Shown here one piece after another: positions 8,262 through 15,705 of a DNA stretch of 42,180 nucleotides. The notes under the pieces are model-generated. The model made no database searches. It was not told the origin of the DNA and saw nothing but the letters and a program-made list of their open reading frames with translations. Every line of letters begins with the position of its first letter. Positions within the stretch are counted from its first letter, which is position 1. Both the position numbers and the translations under genes were made by a program. Source of the DNA: Candidatus Segatella intestinihominis (GTDB lineage Bacteria > Bacteroidota > Bacteroidia > Bacteroidales > Bacteroidaceae); the NCBI GenBank assembly GCA_900548535.1, contig URLG01000020.1, positions 1 through 42,180 of the forward strand, read 5' to 3'.

Positions 8262-9152
8262 CTATCTCCATAAAGGTTCATTTTCCCATCCTTGCGGAAA
8301 TCCCATGGCATGCAAATCTACATTAGAGTATTTTGCAAAGAGTTTGAGTAGAGAACTTTTCAAGTCCATGCAAGGTTTAATAGTTTGTTCCAAATATAAT
8401 AAGGTGCATAGCTGATGGTACAACTTGATAGGCTTCTGACTTGGAGTAATCCAATTGAGAGGAAGTCGGTTCGGTAATTGAGGTTTCAAGGCAAAACGCC
8501 TATTCCATATACGTGCATGATGAGCACAGCAATTACGAAGTACGGTAATGCACCTTATCCAACTTTCCAAATAAGTGTATTGAGGAAGTCCAAACTCTCT
8601 TGCCACTTGCTTCTTTAATCGATTGTCCTTAAACAGGCAAAACAACTTGGAAAGAGTACCAAATGAAACAACCTCCAAGGTCTTCCACACGGGTGGAAGA
8701 GCTGGATAATTATATTTCTCGGAATGTTCCTTGATGAAATCTTCATTTGAGCGAGACACTTCTTTCTTGATATTGTCAAGACAACCTTCATAAAACTCTG
8801 CATTCTTGAACAATGACGAATCCATAAACCAAAATGCCCCATGTTCCATTGAGAACACTTGAATCATCTTGGTTCGGAGAGAAATCTCAATATCTTGGAT
8901 AGCCTTGAATATAAGTTGGCGTAGTTCTTTATCAAAGAGATAAAGGTTGATGGCTTGCTCGAATGTACTGCCGGATTTGTAAAGATGATGTTGTCGGTCT
9001 TGCTCCATGTATCGAAGATAACTAGCGATACGGAAATAGCTGATATTGCGAAGCTGTAATTTGGCTGTAGCAACATCCTCTATCATTAGTCCTCTGTTTT
9101 GGAGCAAGGCTAATTGTTCATCTATATTTATCGGTTGTTTGTCGTAGTTCAT
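8262..9152 (-). CDS. Abi_2-family (AbiD/F-like) abortive infection protein
   Basis: 296 residues from the ATG at 9152. That start gives MNYDKQPINIDEQLALL, the usual family N-terminus, and is preferred because the -7 promoter box lies at 9222-9229, inside any longer version. The protein has the Abi_2 layout: helical throughout, RNISYFRIASYLRYM near the start, and the HEPN-type RNxxAHH motif (RNCCAHHARIWNR, around residue 206-218) near the C-terminus. Members are linked to phage resistance, and the HEPN motif suggests RNase activity; the target is unknown. It is convergent with the peptide operon and has its own promoter, so it is probably not part of the peptide system, but it marks the start of an accessory patch. 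Confidence 0.88.
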   Translation of the reverse strand: MNYDKQPINIDEQLALLQNRGLMIEDVATAKLQLRNISYFRIASYLRYMEQDRQHHLYKSGSTFEQAINLYLFDKELRQLIFKAIQDIEISLRTKMIQVFSMEHGAFWFMDSSLFKNAEFYEGCLDNIKKEVSRSNEDFIKEHSEKYNYPALPPVWKTLEVVSFGTLSKLFCLFKDNRLKKQVAREFGLPQYTYLESWIRCITVLRNCCAHHARIWNRRFALKPQLPNRLPLNWITPSQKPIKLYHQLCTLLYLEQTIKPCMDLKSSLLKLFAKYSNVDLHAMGFPQGWENEPLWR

Positions 9153-9173
9153 ATACCCATATAAAAAGCGAAG

Positions 9174-9253
9174 TCCCACCGTGGTACGCATCGTTGAGAG
9201 GCGTGGTGGGATTTGTTGCTGCAAAAATACGCTTTTTTGTCGGAATCTCCAAA
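9174..9253 (-). promoter_or_regulatory. Promoter and structured leader of the Abi_2 gene
   Basis: Read on the minus strand, TTTG (9250-9253) is followed after 20 bases by TATTTTTG (9222-9229). Transcription should start near 9215, leaving a ~60-base leader before the ATG at 9152. The leader contains TCCCACC (9174-9180) and GGTGGGA (9205-9211), which can pair around a 24-base loop. Confidence 0.65.
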
Positions 9254-9334
9254 TATTTTCTTAGAAAACTGCATTTCATGCATGGGATTTAACACAAAAA
9301 GTTCTAATTGCCATAAAATTCTCATCGTAATTCA

Positions 9335-9480
9335 TTGGATATTTAGAAAACTATCGTATCTTTGTCCCCGAATTGAGGCGTTCTTTGCATATTGCAAAAT
9401 ACAGAAACGAGCAGAAGTCCGCTCGTTTCCATATTGTTACCTATACAATATAGGTAAACGCCCAACTTCTTGATTTTCAA
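9335..9480 (+). ncRNA. Candidate structured RNA or leader element
   Basis: A promoter-like pair, TTG (9335-9337) and TATCTTTG (9357-9364) with a 19-base gap, is followed by three consecutive perfect hairpins: TTTGCA/TGCAAA (9384-9398), GAAACGAGC/GCTCGTTTC (9404-9429) and TTACCTATA/TATAGGTAA (9437-9457, 3-base loop). No convincing ORF with codon character follows. It may be a small RNA, or an orphaned leader of a lost gene. No Rfam family is recognised by eye. Confidence 0.4.
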
Positions 9481-9532
9481 TCAAAGTCCAAATTAGAGCG
9501 AGTTAGTTTCGTTAACATTTAGTTTTGATGTA

Positions 9533-9926
9533 CTAATATAGCATACCAAACATCCAAAGAGGGATAATGTTGCCATAACCATATTCTATGTCATCTTTCA
9601 CAACGTAGCCATTATCTATGTTGTGTAATTGATTTTGTTTTTTTTCTTTCCTCCGACTTCAAATGTGTATTTGCCGTCAATGAGGAAATCTGAAATTGGT
9701 GACACCGTGACTGGCAAAAGACCATGAGTTTGATTGTAAAAGAGCGTCTCTCGTACTGTACCAATCTCTACATTTTGGCTGCCAAGAGTGTATATCAAGT
9801 TCGGGTTGTCAAGATATATTTTATCTACTTTGCCTAGTCCTTGGATGCCCCCAGTGGAAGTACGCAACTGACCAATTGTCCTCCTATCTAGCTCATATAT
9901 CCTTCTGGCATTTCCACTAGTAAAAT
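9533..9926 (-). pseudogene. 3' remnant of an AAA+ ATPase (DUF4143-type), frameshifted
   Basis: On the minus strand, after a stop near 9934, the frame reads FTSGNARRIYELDRRTIGQL, then GLGKVDKIYLDNPNLIYTLG, which is typical of the C-terminal DUF4143 part of the Bacteroidota AAA+ ATPases. In the oligo-A stretch around 9640 one base is missing: the first frame runs to a stop at 9616, but shifting one base restores NIDNGYVVKDDIEYGYGN and IIPLWMFGMLY, ending at the stop 9533-9535, which looks like the natural C-terminus. The ATPase core is absent. This is a dead fragment left by deletion or recombination. Its 5' break lies right at a terminator hairpin. Confidence 0.75.
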
Positions 9927-9984
9927 TGCACTGAATTTAGTGCAATTTATATGGACAACTGCACTGGACTCAGTGCAGTTTTTT
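9923..9984. terminator. Twin near-identical terminator hairpins
   Basis: AAATTGCACT/AGTGCAATTT (9923-9932, 9939-9948) and AACTGCACTG/CAGTGCAGTT (9957-9966, 9971-9980) are two perfect 10-bp stems of closely related sequence. The second is followed by TTTT on the + strand; the first is followed by TTTT when read on the minus strand. They lie just beyond the 3' end of the M15 peptidase gene and probably end its transcript. Confidence 0.65.
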
Positions 9985-10004
9985 AGATTTGTTCTCAAAA
10001 AGTA

Positions 10005-10742
10005 TCATTTCTCGAAATGCTGATAATCCTTCATGCTCTTCCAGTCTCCACCCCAGCGAAATCCCTTTTGCTTGAAGAGGCGATAGCAGAGGTCGCCTCG
10101 CTTGATCATGTAGGGATGCTGCTGGCTGCGGTCTAGATAGGGCTTGCCGGTGGCGGGCTCTATCACCTCCTTTCCGTTCTTGAGGCGTTTGTGGTAAGGA
10201 TTGTAGAGGGTATTGATGTCTATCGCCATGCCCTTGCCATGCTTGGAGACGGTGTGGGTATGGGAGACGAAGCGGAAATTGAAACTGCTGGAGTTGTTGG
10301 CTCTCATGGCTCGCTCGTCATTGGCATCCCAATAGTCGATAAGGCGCATGCGCTCTATGGGGTATTTCGCTAGATAAAGCTGGCGAAAGATGTCGAGCAC
10401 ATCGTTGGCAATGGCTTTGTTGACCACCATCTCGCCCACGATGCTCCTGCCATTGCGGTCGATATGGAGGCAGCGCAGATAGCGCAACTCACTGCGGGGC
10501 ACGGTGCAATGAGCCTTGTATGTCTTGCCCTGCATCAGCTTGAAGATGCTATCGGGGATGGGGCTGACAGTGAAGAACTTCTTTTCCCCTATCTGCTTGA
10601 TGGCAGACGCAGGCACGATGTCGCCAGGCTGATAAGTCTTGGCTAAGACTTGCGACTGCGGCTTTGTTTGTGCTTGAATGGTGAACACCATCATCATGGC
10701 TATTGCTGCCATGATGAGGTGTTTGATATAATGTTTCATCAT
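10005..10742 (-). CDS. M15-family peptidase (D-Ala-D-Ala carboxypeptidase-like)
   Basis: 245 residues with a signal peptide ending near IQAQ. The zinc site of the M15/VanY-like fold is visible: H168 and D175 in SKHGKGMAIDIN, and the C-terminal WGGDWKSMKDYQHFEK with H242. Such enzymes cut D-Ala-D-Ala or related bonds of peptidoglycan stem peptides in the periplasm. The N-terminal ~100 residues are an extension before the catalytic part, as in Bacteroidota 'M15 family metallopeptidase' proteins. The gene lies 48 bases after the Lrp-like gene on the same strand and could be read with it. The start could be either of the two ATG codons at the N-terminus. Confidence 0.85.
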   Translation of the reverse strand: MMKHYIKHLIMAAIAMMMVFTIQAQTKPQSQVLAKTYQPGDIVPASAIKQIGEKKFFTVSPIPDSIFKLMQGKTYKAHCTVPRSELRYLRCLHIDRNGRSIVGEMVVNKAIANDVLDIFRQLYLAKYPIERMRLIDYWDANDERAMRANNSSSFNFRFVSHTHTVSKHGKGMAIDINTLYNPYHKRLKNGKEVIEPATGKPYLDRSQQHPYMIKRGDLCYRLFKQKGFRWGGDWKSMKDYQHFEK

Positions 10743-10790
10743 CTCTCTTTTTATATAATAAATGATATCTCCTATATATAATAAGGTGTA

Positions 10791-11279
10791 TTATTTTGCA
10801 ATATGCTTGTTCACCGGTATGCAATGAGAATCCTTGATTTCGCCTATGACGATGATGCTGTGTAGACTTCCGATGCAGTCGATGGTACCCAGGGTGTTGA
10901 GCATGAAGTCTTGATAGTCCTTCATATCGTGGGCATACACCTTGATTTGGAAGTCATAGTCGCCAGTGGTGTTGTAACATTCTGTTATCTGGTCTATCTG
11001 CTGCACGGTGTCCATGAATTGCTGGATGAGGTCGTGGGTGTGCTGCTTCAGGCGGATATTGCAGAGCACGATGACGTTGTGACCTAACTTATGATGGTCC
11101 ACCACGGCAGAATATCTTGTGATGTATCCCTCACGCTCCAATCTCTTTTGTCTTTCGAAGGTGGGCGTGGGGGATAAGTGTACTCGGGCGGCAAGTTCCT
11201 TTACTGTCAGGTTGGAGTTCTGCTGCAATAGGCGCAGTATTTTGATGTCTATCTCGTCGAGAGTTTCTTGTGTAGCCAT
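10791..11279 (-). CDS. Lrp/AsnC-family transcriptional regulator
   Basis: 162 residues. Residues ~8-60 form the AsnC-type winged helix (LDEIDIKILRLLQQNSNLTV, then LSPTPTFERQKRLEREG). Residues ~70-150 form the RAM ligand-binding/oligomerisation domain, with the usual GDYDF and a C-terminal IGEIKDS. These regulators bind an amino acid and control amino-acid metabolism genes. It is transcribed away from a MetE-like methyltransferase gene 228 bases away, and the two promoters lie back to back, so control of methionine metabolism is plausible. A palindrome in its own leader suggests autoregulation. Confidence 0.92.
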   Translation of the reverse strand: MATQETLDEIDIKILRLLQQNSNLTVKELAARVHLSPTPTFERQKRLEREGYITRYSAVVDHHKLGHNVIVLCNIRLKQHTHDLIQQFMDTVQQIDQITECYNTTGDYDFQIKVYAHDMKDYQDFMLNTLGTIDCIGSLHSIIVIGEIKDSHCIPVNKHIAK

Positions 11280-11310
11280 TGTCTTTCCTTTCTTAAATGA
11301 TTTAATTCTC

Positions 11311-11353
11311 TAGAATATTATTCTATGAAAATCGCTATTCTGCTGCAAAGATA
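11311..11353 (-). promoter_or_regulatory. Promoter and candidate operator of the lrp-like gene
   Basis: Read on the minus strand, TATCTTTG (11346-11353) fits the -7 consensus. Just downstream lies TAGAATATTATTCTA (11311-11325), a perfect palindrome with 6-bp arms and a 3-base centre, a plausible site for a dimeric Lrp-type protein. Confidence 0.5.
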
Positions 11354-11380
11354 GCATATTTTTCTGAATTACGAAGAAAA

Positions 11381-11412
11381 TTTGGCGGATATTTTTCTTC
11401 TTTGTACCTTTG
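11381..11412 (+). promoter_or_regulatory. Promoter of the MetE-like gene
   Basis: TTTG (11381-11384), a 20-base gap and TACCTTTG (11405-11412) make a full promoter. It lies inside the longest possible reading frame of the next gene, which rules out the TTG at 11402 as a start and leaves a leader of about 90 bases. Confidence 0.7.
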
Positions 11413-11506
11413 CACTCGCAAATCCGGATGCCGCAAGTCTTGGCAATGCGCTGAGCTTGCAAGTAATTTCATGTATAACGTAGAATTTTTAAAAAAGAGA
11501 AAGATT

Positions 11507-12619
11507 ATGAGCAATTCAAATAACAAGCATATTGAGGCTGTGGGCAGCTACTTGCGCCCAGCCGAGTTGAAGGAAGCAAGAGTGAAATTCGCTGAAGGAC
11601 AGATTTCTGCTACTGACTTGCGAGTTATCGAGGACCGATTGATTACGGATGTTGTCAAGAAGCAGAAGGAGCATGGCTTGCATTACATCACTGATGGTGA
11701 GTTCCGTCGCAGCTACTGGCACCTCGACTTCATGTGGGGATTCAATGGTGTGGAGCACATCGAGTTGGAGCATGGCTATCAGTTCCATGGCGAGGAAACT
11801 ACCAAGGGCTCTTTGAAGTTGACGGGTAAGATTTCGGGTGAGAATCATCCTTTCATCAAGGACTTCCTCTTTGTGAAGCAGTTTGAGGAGGAGGGTGTTG
11901 AGGCTAAGCAGACAATTCCAGCTCCAGCTCAGTTCCTTTCTGAGTTGTTCCGTGGCAATAATACCAAGAATACTCGTGAGTTCTATCCTAATACAGAGGA
12001 ACTGATAGAGAACATCGCCAAGGCTTATCAAACTTTCTTCCAGGAGATTTATGCTGCTGGTTGCCGCACGGTGCAGCTTGATGACTGTACTTGGGGTATG
12101 ATTGTGGATGATGACTACTGGAAGTCAATGCTTGGCAATGGCTTTACCTTGGAGCGTGAAGCTTTGCAATATCTGAAGGTGAACAACCTCGCCATCGAGG
12201 GCAAGCCTGAGGGGCTCACCATCAATACCCATGTTTGCCGTGGCAATTATCATTCTTGCTATGCAGCCAAGGGGGCGTACGATCCAGTGGCTCCTTATCT
12301 CTTTGCTCGTGAGAATGTGGATACCTTCTATCTGGAGTTTGATGATGAACGTTCGGGCAGTTTCGAGCCTTTGAAGTATGTATCTGATAACAAAAAGGTA
12401 GTGCTCGGTTTGGTTACCACTAAGTCTCCAGTTTTGGAAGACAAGGCTACGGTTATCGCTCGCATCCATGAGGCAGCCAAGTATGTGCCATTGGAGCGTT
12501 TGAGCCTCAGTCCTCAGTGTGGTTTCGCCTCTTGCGAGATTGGCAACAAACTTACTGAGGAGCAGCAGTGGGCTAAGATAGATTTGATTAGAGAAATCTC
12601 TAAGGAGGTTTGGGGATAA
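11507..12619 (+). CDS. MetE C-terminal-like methyltransferase (YxjG/YxjH type)
   Basis: 370 residues from the ATG at 11507. It corresponds to the catalytic half of cobalamin-independent methionine synthase. The zinc ligands are recognisable: H242 and C244 in THVCRGN, an acidic residue in FYLEFDDERSG, and C338 in LSPQCGFAS. GEFRRSYWHLDFM near residue 65 is typical of the YxjG-like branch. The full-length MetE N-terminal domain is absent, so the methyl donor may not be the usual tetrahydropteroyl-triglutamate; the family label in databases is often '5-methyltetrahydropteroyltriglutamate--homocysteine methyltransferase'. The divergent Lrp-like regulator may control it. A strong hairpin ends the transcript. 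Confidence 0.88.
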   Translation: MSNSNNKHIEAVGSYLRPAELKEARVKFAEGQISATDLRVIEDRLITDVVKKQKEHGLHYITDGEFRRSYWHLDFMWGFNGVEHIELEHGYQFHGEETTKGSLKLTGKISGENHPFIKDFLFVKQFEEEGVEAKQTIPAPAQFLSELFRGNNTKNTREFYPNTEELIENIAKAYQTFFQEIYAAGCRTVQLDDCTWGMIVDDDYWKSMLGNGFTLEREALQYLKVNNLAIEGKPEGLTINTHVCRGNYHSCYAAKGAYDPVAPYLFARENVDTFYLEFDDERSGSFEPLKYVSDNKKVVLGLVTTKSPVLEDKATVIARIHEAAKYVPLERLSLSPQCGFASCEIGNKLTEEQQWAKIDLIREISKEVWG

Positions 12620-12639
12620 GTAGGATTTTCAACTAGATT

Positions 12640-12674
12640 ACTGGGAGGGCAGGTAATAAACCTGCCCTCCCAGT
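12640..12674. terminator. Perfect 15-bp hairpin between convergent genes
   Basis: ACTGGGAGGGCAGGT (12640-12654) pairs perfectly with 12660-12674 around the loop AATAA. It is GC-rich and lies between the MetE-like gene and the convergent PepSY gene, so it probably serves both. Confidence 0.85.
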
Positions 12675-12690
12675 GCATTCCTGCTGATAG

Positions 12691-14292
12691 CTAACTGTGC
12701 AGGGCGAGTTTTTTCTTTTTTCTTCTTCTCAGAATGATGAAGCCGGAGAGTAATACCAGCGTTATCAAGAGACCTGATAGGAAGACAAATAGTTCGGAAA
12801 GCGGACCTAGAAATGGGCTGTAGCAACGTCCCACATGCAGTTCGAGGGCCACGTTCCAAAGACTGAGTTTTGTTTCTGCTAGCATCTCAGGCATAGCTGC
12901 TGGGATGTTGGCATTTTTTGTATCCACAACTTTTGAGTTAGCCAAGTATGCTCCCTTGGCATAGTCGAAGACGATAGGCTTATCTCCGAAGAAGGCTGAG
13001 CTGTAACCGCTGGTTAGGTCATTGGAAAGAGGCATCATCTGCTTGCTTGTTACAGGTTTCCCTGTCATGTAATCCGCAACTTTTTGCTGTTGTGGATTCC
13101 AATGATAGATGCCGCTGAATGAGCCGATAATCCATGTGTCGCTATCAGTCTTCTCTCTTTCAAATACCGTGATTCCCATCGGACTCATCTTGGGCGTAGA
13201 TTTCTTGTCCAATAGAATCGGAGCCTTACTGAAGTGCTCATCCACCTCTAGAAATCCATCGGCAGTAGAGACAAGCCAACAACCTAGGGTGGCATCCCAT
13301 CGGATAGCACGCAACTTGTCATGCCAAGCATTGCCATCCTTTATTTTCTGTTGGGTCTTGGTGATGGCGAGTGGTATCATCAATGGTGGGCGGAGGCACA
13401 TGCCCGTTATCGAAAGCCAAAGGGTGAGGATGATGGTGGCGTAGCCTATCTTGTTGTGCCATTTCTGATGCCAAACCATTTGTTTGCCCAGTGTCTTCAT
13501 CTTCTCCTTGGCTCCCAAGCGTTTCTGTCTGCGAATGTTGTAAGGCAAGATGAAAAGTACGATGCCCGTGATGCTGAGGATGATGAGAATGATGGCGATG
13601 GCATCTACCACCAGCCTGCCTGCCAAACCGAAGTATTCTCCACTGTGCAGCGTCCATACAGTCTTGAAGAGCGTAGTCTCAGGGATGTAGTCCTTGGGTT
13701 GGGCGATGATGTGGCGCTTGATGATGCGTTTGTTGTTCGAGCTAGACATAGCCATATTTTTGGCAGGTGCTATCTCGAAGATGGCAGAACGGCTCATGGC
13801 GATGATGCCCAGGCTATCTTTGTCAAGGGTGATGTCGGCTATTCGCTCTTCATTCCCAGGCAGGGCGAAGAGTACCCATTTCTTTCCATCCCACTGATAG
13901 ATATCTCTCATAGCTGCGCACCAGATCTCTCCATTCTTAGTCTGGATGATGTTGCGAATGTTTCTGCCATCTACGCTCTCTGGCAGCCCGATGTTGAAGT
14001 CTTGCCAATGTTGCATCTGCTTGTCGGTGAGCCAAACTCCCGCATAGCCATACGCCAAGACGCTGTCGCCTCCGATGGGTATGGCTCCCTTGATGATGCC
14101 ATTGTTGAAATTCTTGATATGATAGCCCGAAGGCAAGATACTGCGGCTCACCTCGTAATCTGCAAAGAGCGAACGATGATTGAGGATGATGCCTGAAACG
14201 CAGAATACCAACATGAATACGGACAGTACGAGTCCGAACCAACGATGGTATTTCTTCCAAGTAAAGATAATTCTTTTTTTCTTATTAAACAT
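12691..14292 (-). CDS. PepSY-associated membrane protein
   Basis: 533 residues. It starts with a basic stretch and a first helix (WFGLVLSVFMLVFCVSGIIL), as in PepSY_TM proteins ('KYHRWFG ... SGIILNHR'). More helices lie near residues 225-250 (AIAIILIILSITGIVLFIL) and 285-310, and a last one near the C-terminus followed by RRRKKKK. The soluble parts contain repeated patterns like beta-propeller blades (NIIQTKNGEIWCAAMRDIYQ, then GIYHWNPQQQ), so the periplasmic portion may be a propeller-like sensor. Members are often linked with iron uptake or ferric-siderophore reduction. No such gene is adjacent here; the neighbour is TerC. Function is therefore only a family-level guess. Confidence 0.75.
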   Translation of the reverse strand: MFNKKKRIIFTWKKYHRWFGLVLSVFMLVFCVSGIILNHRSLFADYEVSRSILPSGYHIKNFNNGIIKGAIPIGGDSVLAYGYAGVWLTDKQMQHWQDFNIGLPESVDGRNIRNIIQTKNGEIWCAAMRDIYQWDGKKWVLFALPGNEERIADITLDKDSLGIIAMSRSAIFEIAPAKNMAMSSSNNKRIIKRHIIAQPKDYIPETTLFKTVWTLHSGEYFGLAGRLVVDAIAIILIILSITGIVLFILPYNIRRQKRLGAKEKMKTLGKQMVWHQKWHNKIGYATIILTLWLSITGMCLRPPLMIPLAITKTQQKIKDGNAWHDKLRAIRWDATLGCWLVSTADGFLEVDEHFSKAPILLDKKSTPKMSPMGITVFEREKTDSDTWIIGSFSGIYHWNPQQQKVADYMTGKPVTSKQMMPLSNDLTSGYSSAFFGDKPIVFDYAKGAYLANSKVVDTKNANIPAAMPEMLAETKLSLWNVALELHVGRCYSPFLGPLSELFVFLSGLLITLVLLSGFIILRRRKKKKLALHS

Positions 14293-14363
14293 AAAACATG
14301 ATTATTATAGTTACATTAAAACATGATTTTTTTCATGGTGATTATTAAGGTCTTTCTTTCCGT

Positions 14364-15401
14364 TTATTCCACTTGTTTCTTCTGCGGAATCATCAGCGAT
14401 GCTCCTATGCTTATGATGAGCACGGCTACGATGAAGAGCAGCGATACGATGGCATCTATCTCCAGATATTCGTGGATGAGCATCTTGGCTCCGATGAATA
14501 CTAAGAGTACGCAGACTCCCGTCTTCAGATAGCGGAACTTGTCGGCGATGGCTGCAAGCAGGAAGAACATGGCTCTCAAACCTAAGATGGCGAAGATGTT
14601 GGAGAAGAACACCACGTATGGGTCGAGCGATACCGAGAAGACGGCAGGAATGCTGTCGAAGGCAAAGATTAAGTCGCTAAATTCGATGACCAGTACCGTG
14701 ACGAAGAGCGGGGTGAGCAACCACTTGCCATTCTTCTTCAGGAAGAAATGGTCGCCCTCAAACTGCGGATGCATTCTGCCTGTCTTCGAGAGAAATCTGA
14801 CGAGCGGATGTTTCTCCACATTGATTTCCTCCTTCTTGTTGCGGTTCACATACATCTTGATGCCGCTATATACCAGCATCACACCGAATACGAGCAGTAT
14901 CCAGTCGAAACGGCTGATGATGGCTGCGCCGAGGAAGATGAAGATGAAGCGGAGTACGATGGCACCCAGTATGCCCCAGTTGAGCACATGCTGGTATTCG
15001 TTTTTGCCTACGCCGAAGGAAGTAAAAATCATCATCATCACGAAGAGGTTATCCACGGAGAGCGTCTTTTCTATCAGGTAGCCCGATATGTAAGAGATGG
15101 TCATGTAGTGGCGGTATTGTTGCAGACTCGCCTCGAAGTCGTTGGGATTGAGCTTGAGGTGGGAGGCATAGCGAGAAGCCACAGCCTGGAGGTCCTGCAT
15201 GTTGTCTATGCCATGCACCATATCTCCATGAAACCACAGGAAGATGGAGAAGAGCAGGGCAAGTCCTATCCATACTCCCGTCCACGTACCCGCTTCCTTG
15301 ATGGAAACCACGTGTGCCTTGCGGTCGATAACCAACATGTCTAATACCAAGATGGCGGCTATGAAAATGATAAAGCCGACCAAGAAAATGATTTCATTCA
15401 T
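14364..15401 (-). CDS. TerC/Alx-family integral membrane protein
   Basis: 345 residues with about nine hydrophobic helices. The conserved acidic pattern of the family is present: D21/D26 in the first helix (LDMLVIDRKAH), E111 and DN at 117-118 in EKTLSVDNLFV, and E240-F-S-D243 with D249 in EFSDLIFAFDSIPA. Members named TerC or Alx are linked to manganese export during protein secretion and to alkaline pH response; tellurite resistance is a historical name. No other ter genes lie nearby, so a metal-ion role is more likely than tellurite resistance. It follows the PepSY gene's promoter side at 71 bases on the same strand. Confidence 0.92.
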   Translation of the reverse strand: MNEIIFLVGFIIFIAAILVLDMLVIDRKAHVVSIKEAGTWTGVWIGLALLFSIFLWFHGDMVHGIDNMQDLQAVASRYASHLKLNPNDFEASLQQYRHYMTISYISGYLIEKTLSVDNLFVMMMIFTSFGVGKNEYQHVLNWGILGAIVLRFIFIFLGAAIISRFDWILLVFGVMLVYSGIKMYVNRNKKEEINVEKHPLVRFLSKTGRMHPQFEGDHFFLKKNGKWLLTPLFVTVLVIEFSDLIFAFDSIPAVFSVSLDPYVVFFSNIFAILGLRAMFFLLAAIADKFRYLKTGVCVLLVFIGAKMLIHEYLEIDAIVSLLFIVAVLIISIGASLMIPQKKQVE

Positions 15402-15459
15402 TGCTTCTCTATATTCTTTAGTTACATAAATATTCTGTTGATCTTATCTATTTCTAGTG

Positions 15460-15488
15460 CAAAGGTACACTTTTTCGTACACTTTTTC
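15460..15488 (-). promoter_or_regulatory. TerC promoter with a perfect tandem repeat
   Basis: Read on the minus strand, TACCTTTG (15460-15467) is the -7 box. GTACACTTTTTC occurs twice head-to-tail (15465-15476 and 15477-15488), covering the region where a -33 element is normally found, and no TTTG is seen there. The repeat may be a regulator site. Confidence 0.5.
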
Positions 15489-15639
15489 GTCTCTACTCCC
15501 TACTTTTATACACATTTTATGTTTTTCTCACATTTTTCGCCATTAATGCTTGTCTCGCAATACCGAACCGGAAAAATGGATTTTTTTATTATCTTTGCAG
15601 CCGTTAAGCATATTAAGAACGTGTAAATAAAGGAAAGAT

Positions 15640-15705
15640 ATGGCAAAGAATATGGAAGCACCTTTTGTTTTTGGTGTTCGTGTGGAAGGCGATGCTTTCT
15701 ACTCT
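15640..15705 (+). pseudogene. 5' remnant of an AAA+ ATPase gene
   Basis: An ATG at 15640 starts MEAPFVFGVRVEGDAF (after MAKN), the typical N-terminus of Bacteroidota AAA+ ATPases of the DUF4143/ATPase_2 group, where 'F-G-x-x-V-x-G-D-x-F' precedes the Walker region. The similarity ends after about 22 codons, exactly where the 3' end of the symporter gene begins, and the frame then reads antisense symporter sequence to a stop. A -7 box TATCTTTG lies at 15590-15597, so the fragment retains its own promoter. The rest of the gene was deleted. Confidence 0.6.

Noticed and set aside
9153..9224. Longer N-terminus for the Abi_2 protein
   Set aside because: The region contains the -7 box and the leader hairpin; the family N-terminus begins at the ATG at 9152.
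11402..11506. TTG start upstream of the MetE-like gene
   Set aside because: The TTG overlaps the promoter's own -7 box region; translation cannot begin there.
11413..11506. SAM riboswitch in the leader of the MetE-like gene
   Set aside because: Some pairing segments exist, but the conserved SAM-I or SAM-II core pattern could not be matched.
13321..14196. Plus-strand ORF of 291 residues opposite the PepSY gene
   Set aside because: Composition is that of an antisense shadow, with no start context or family pattern.
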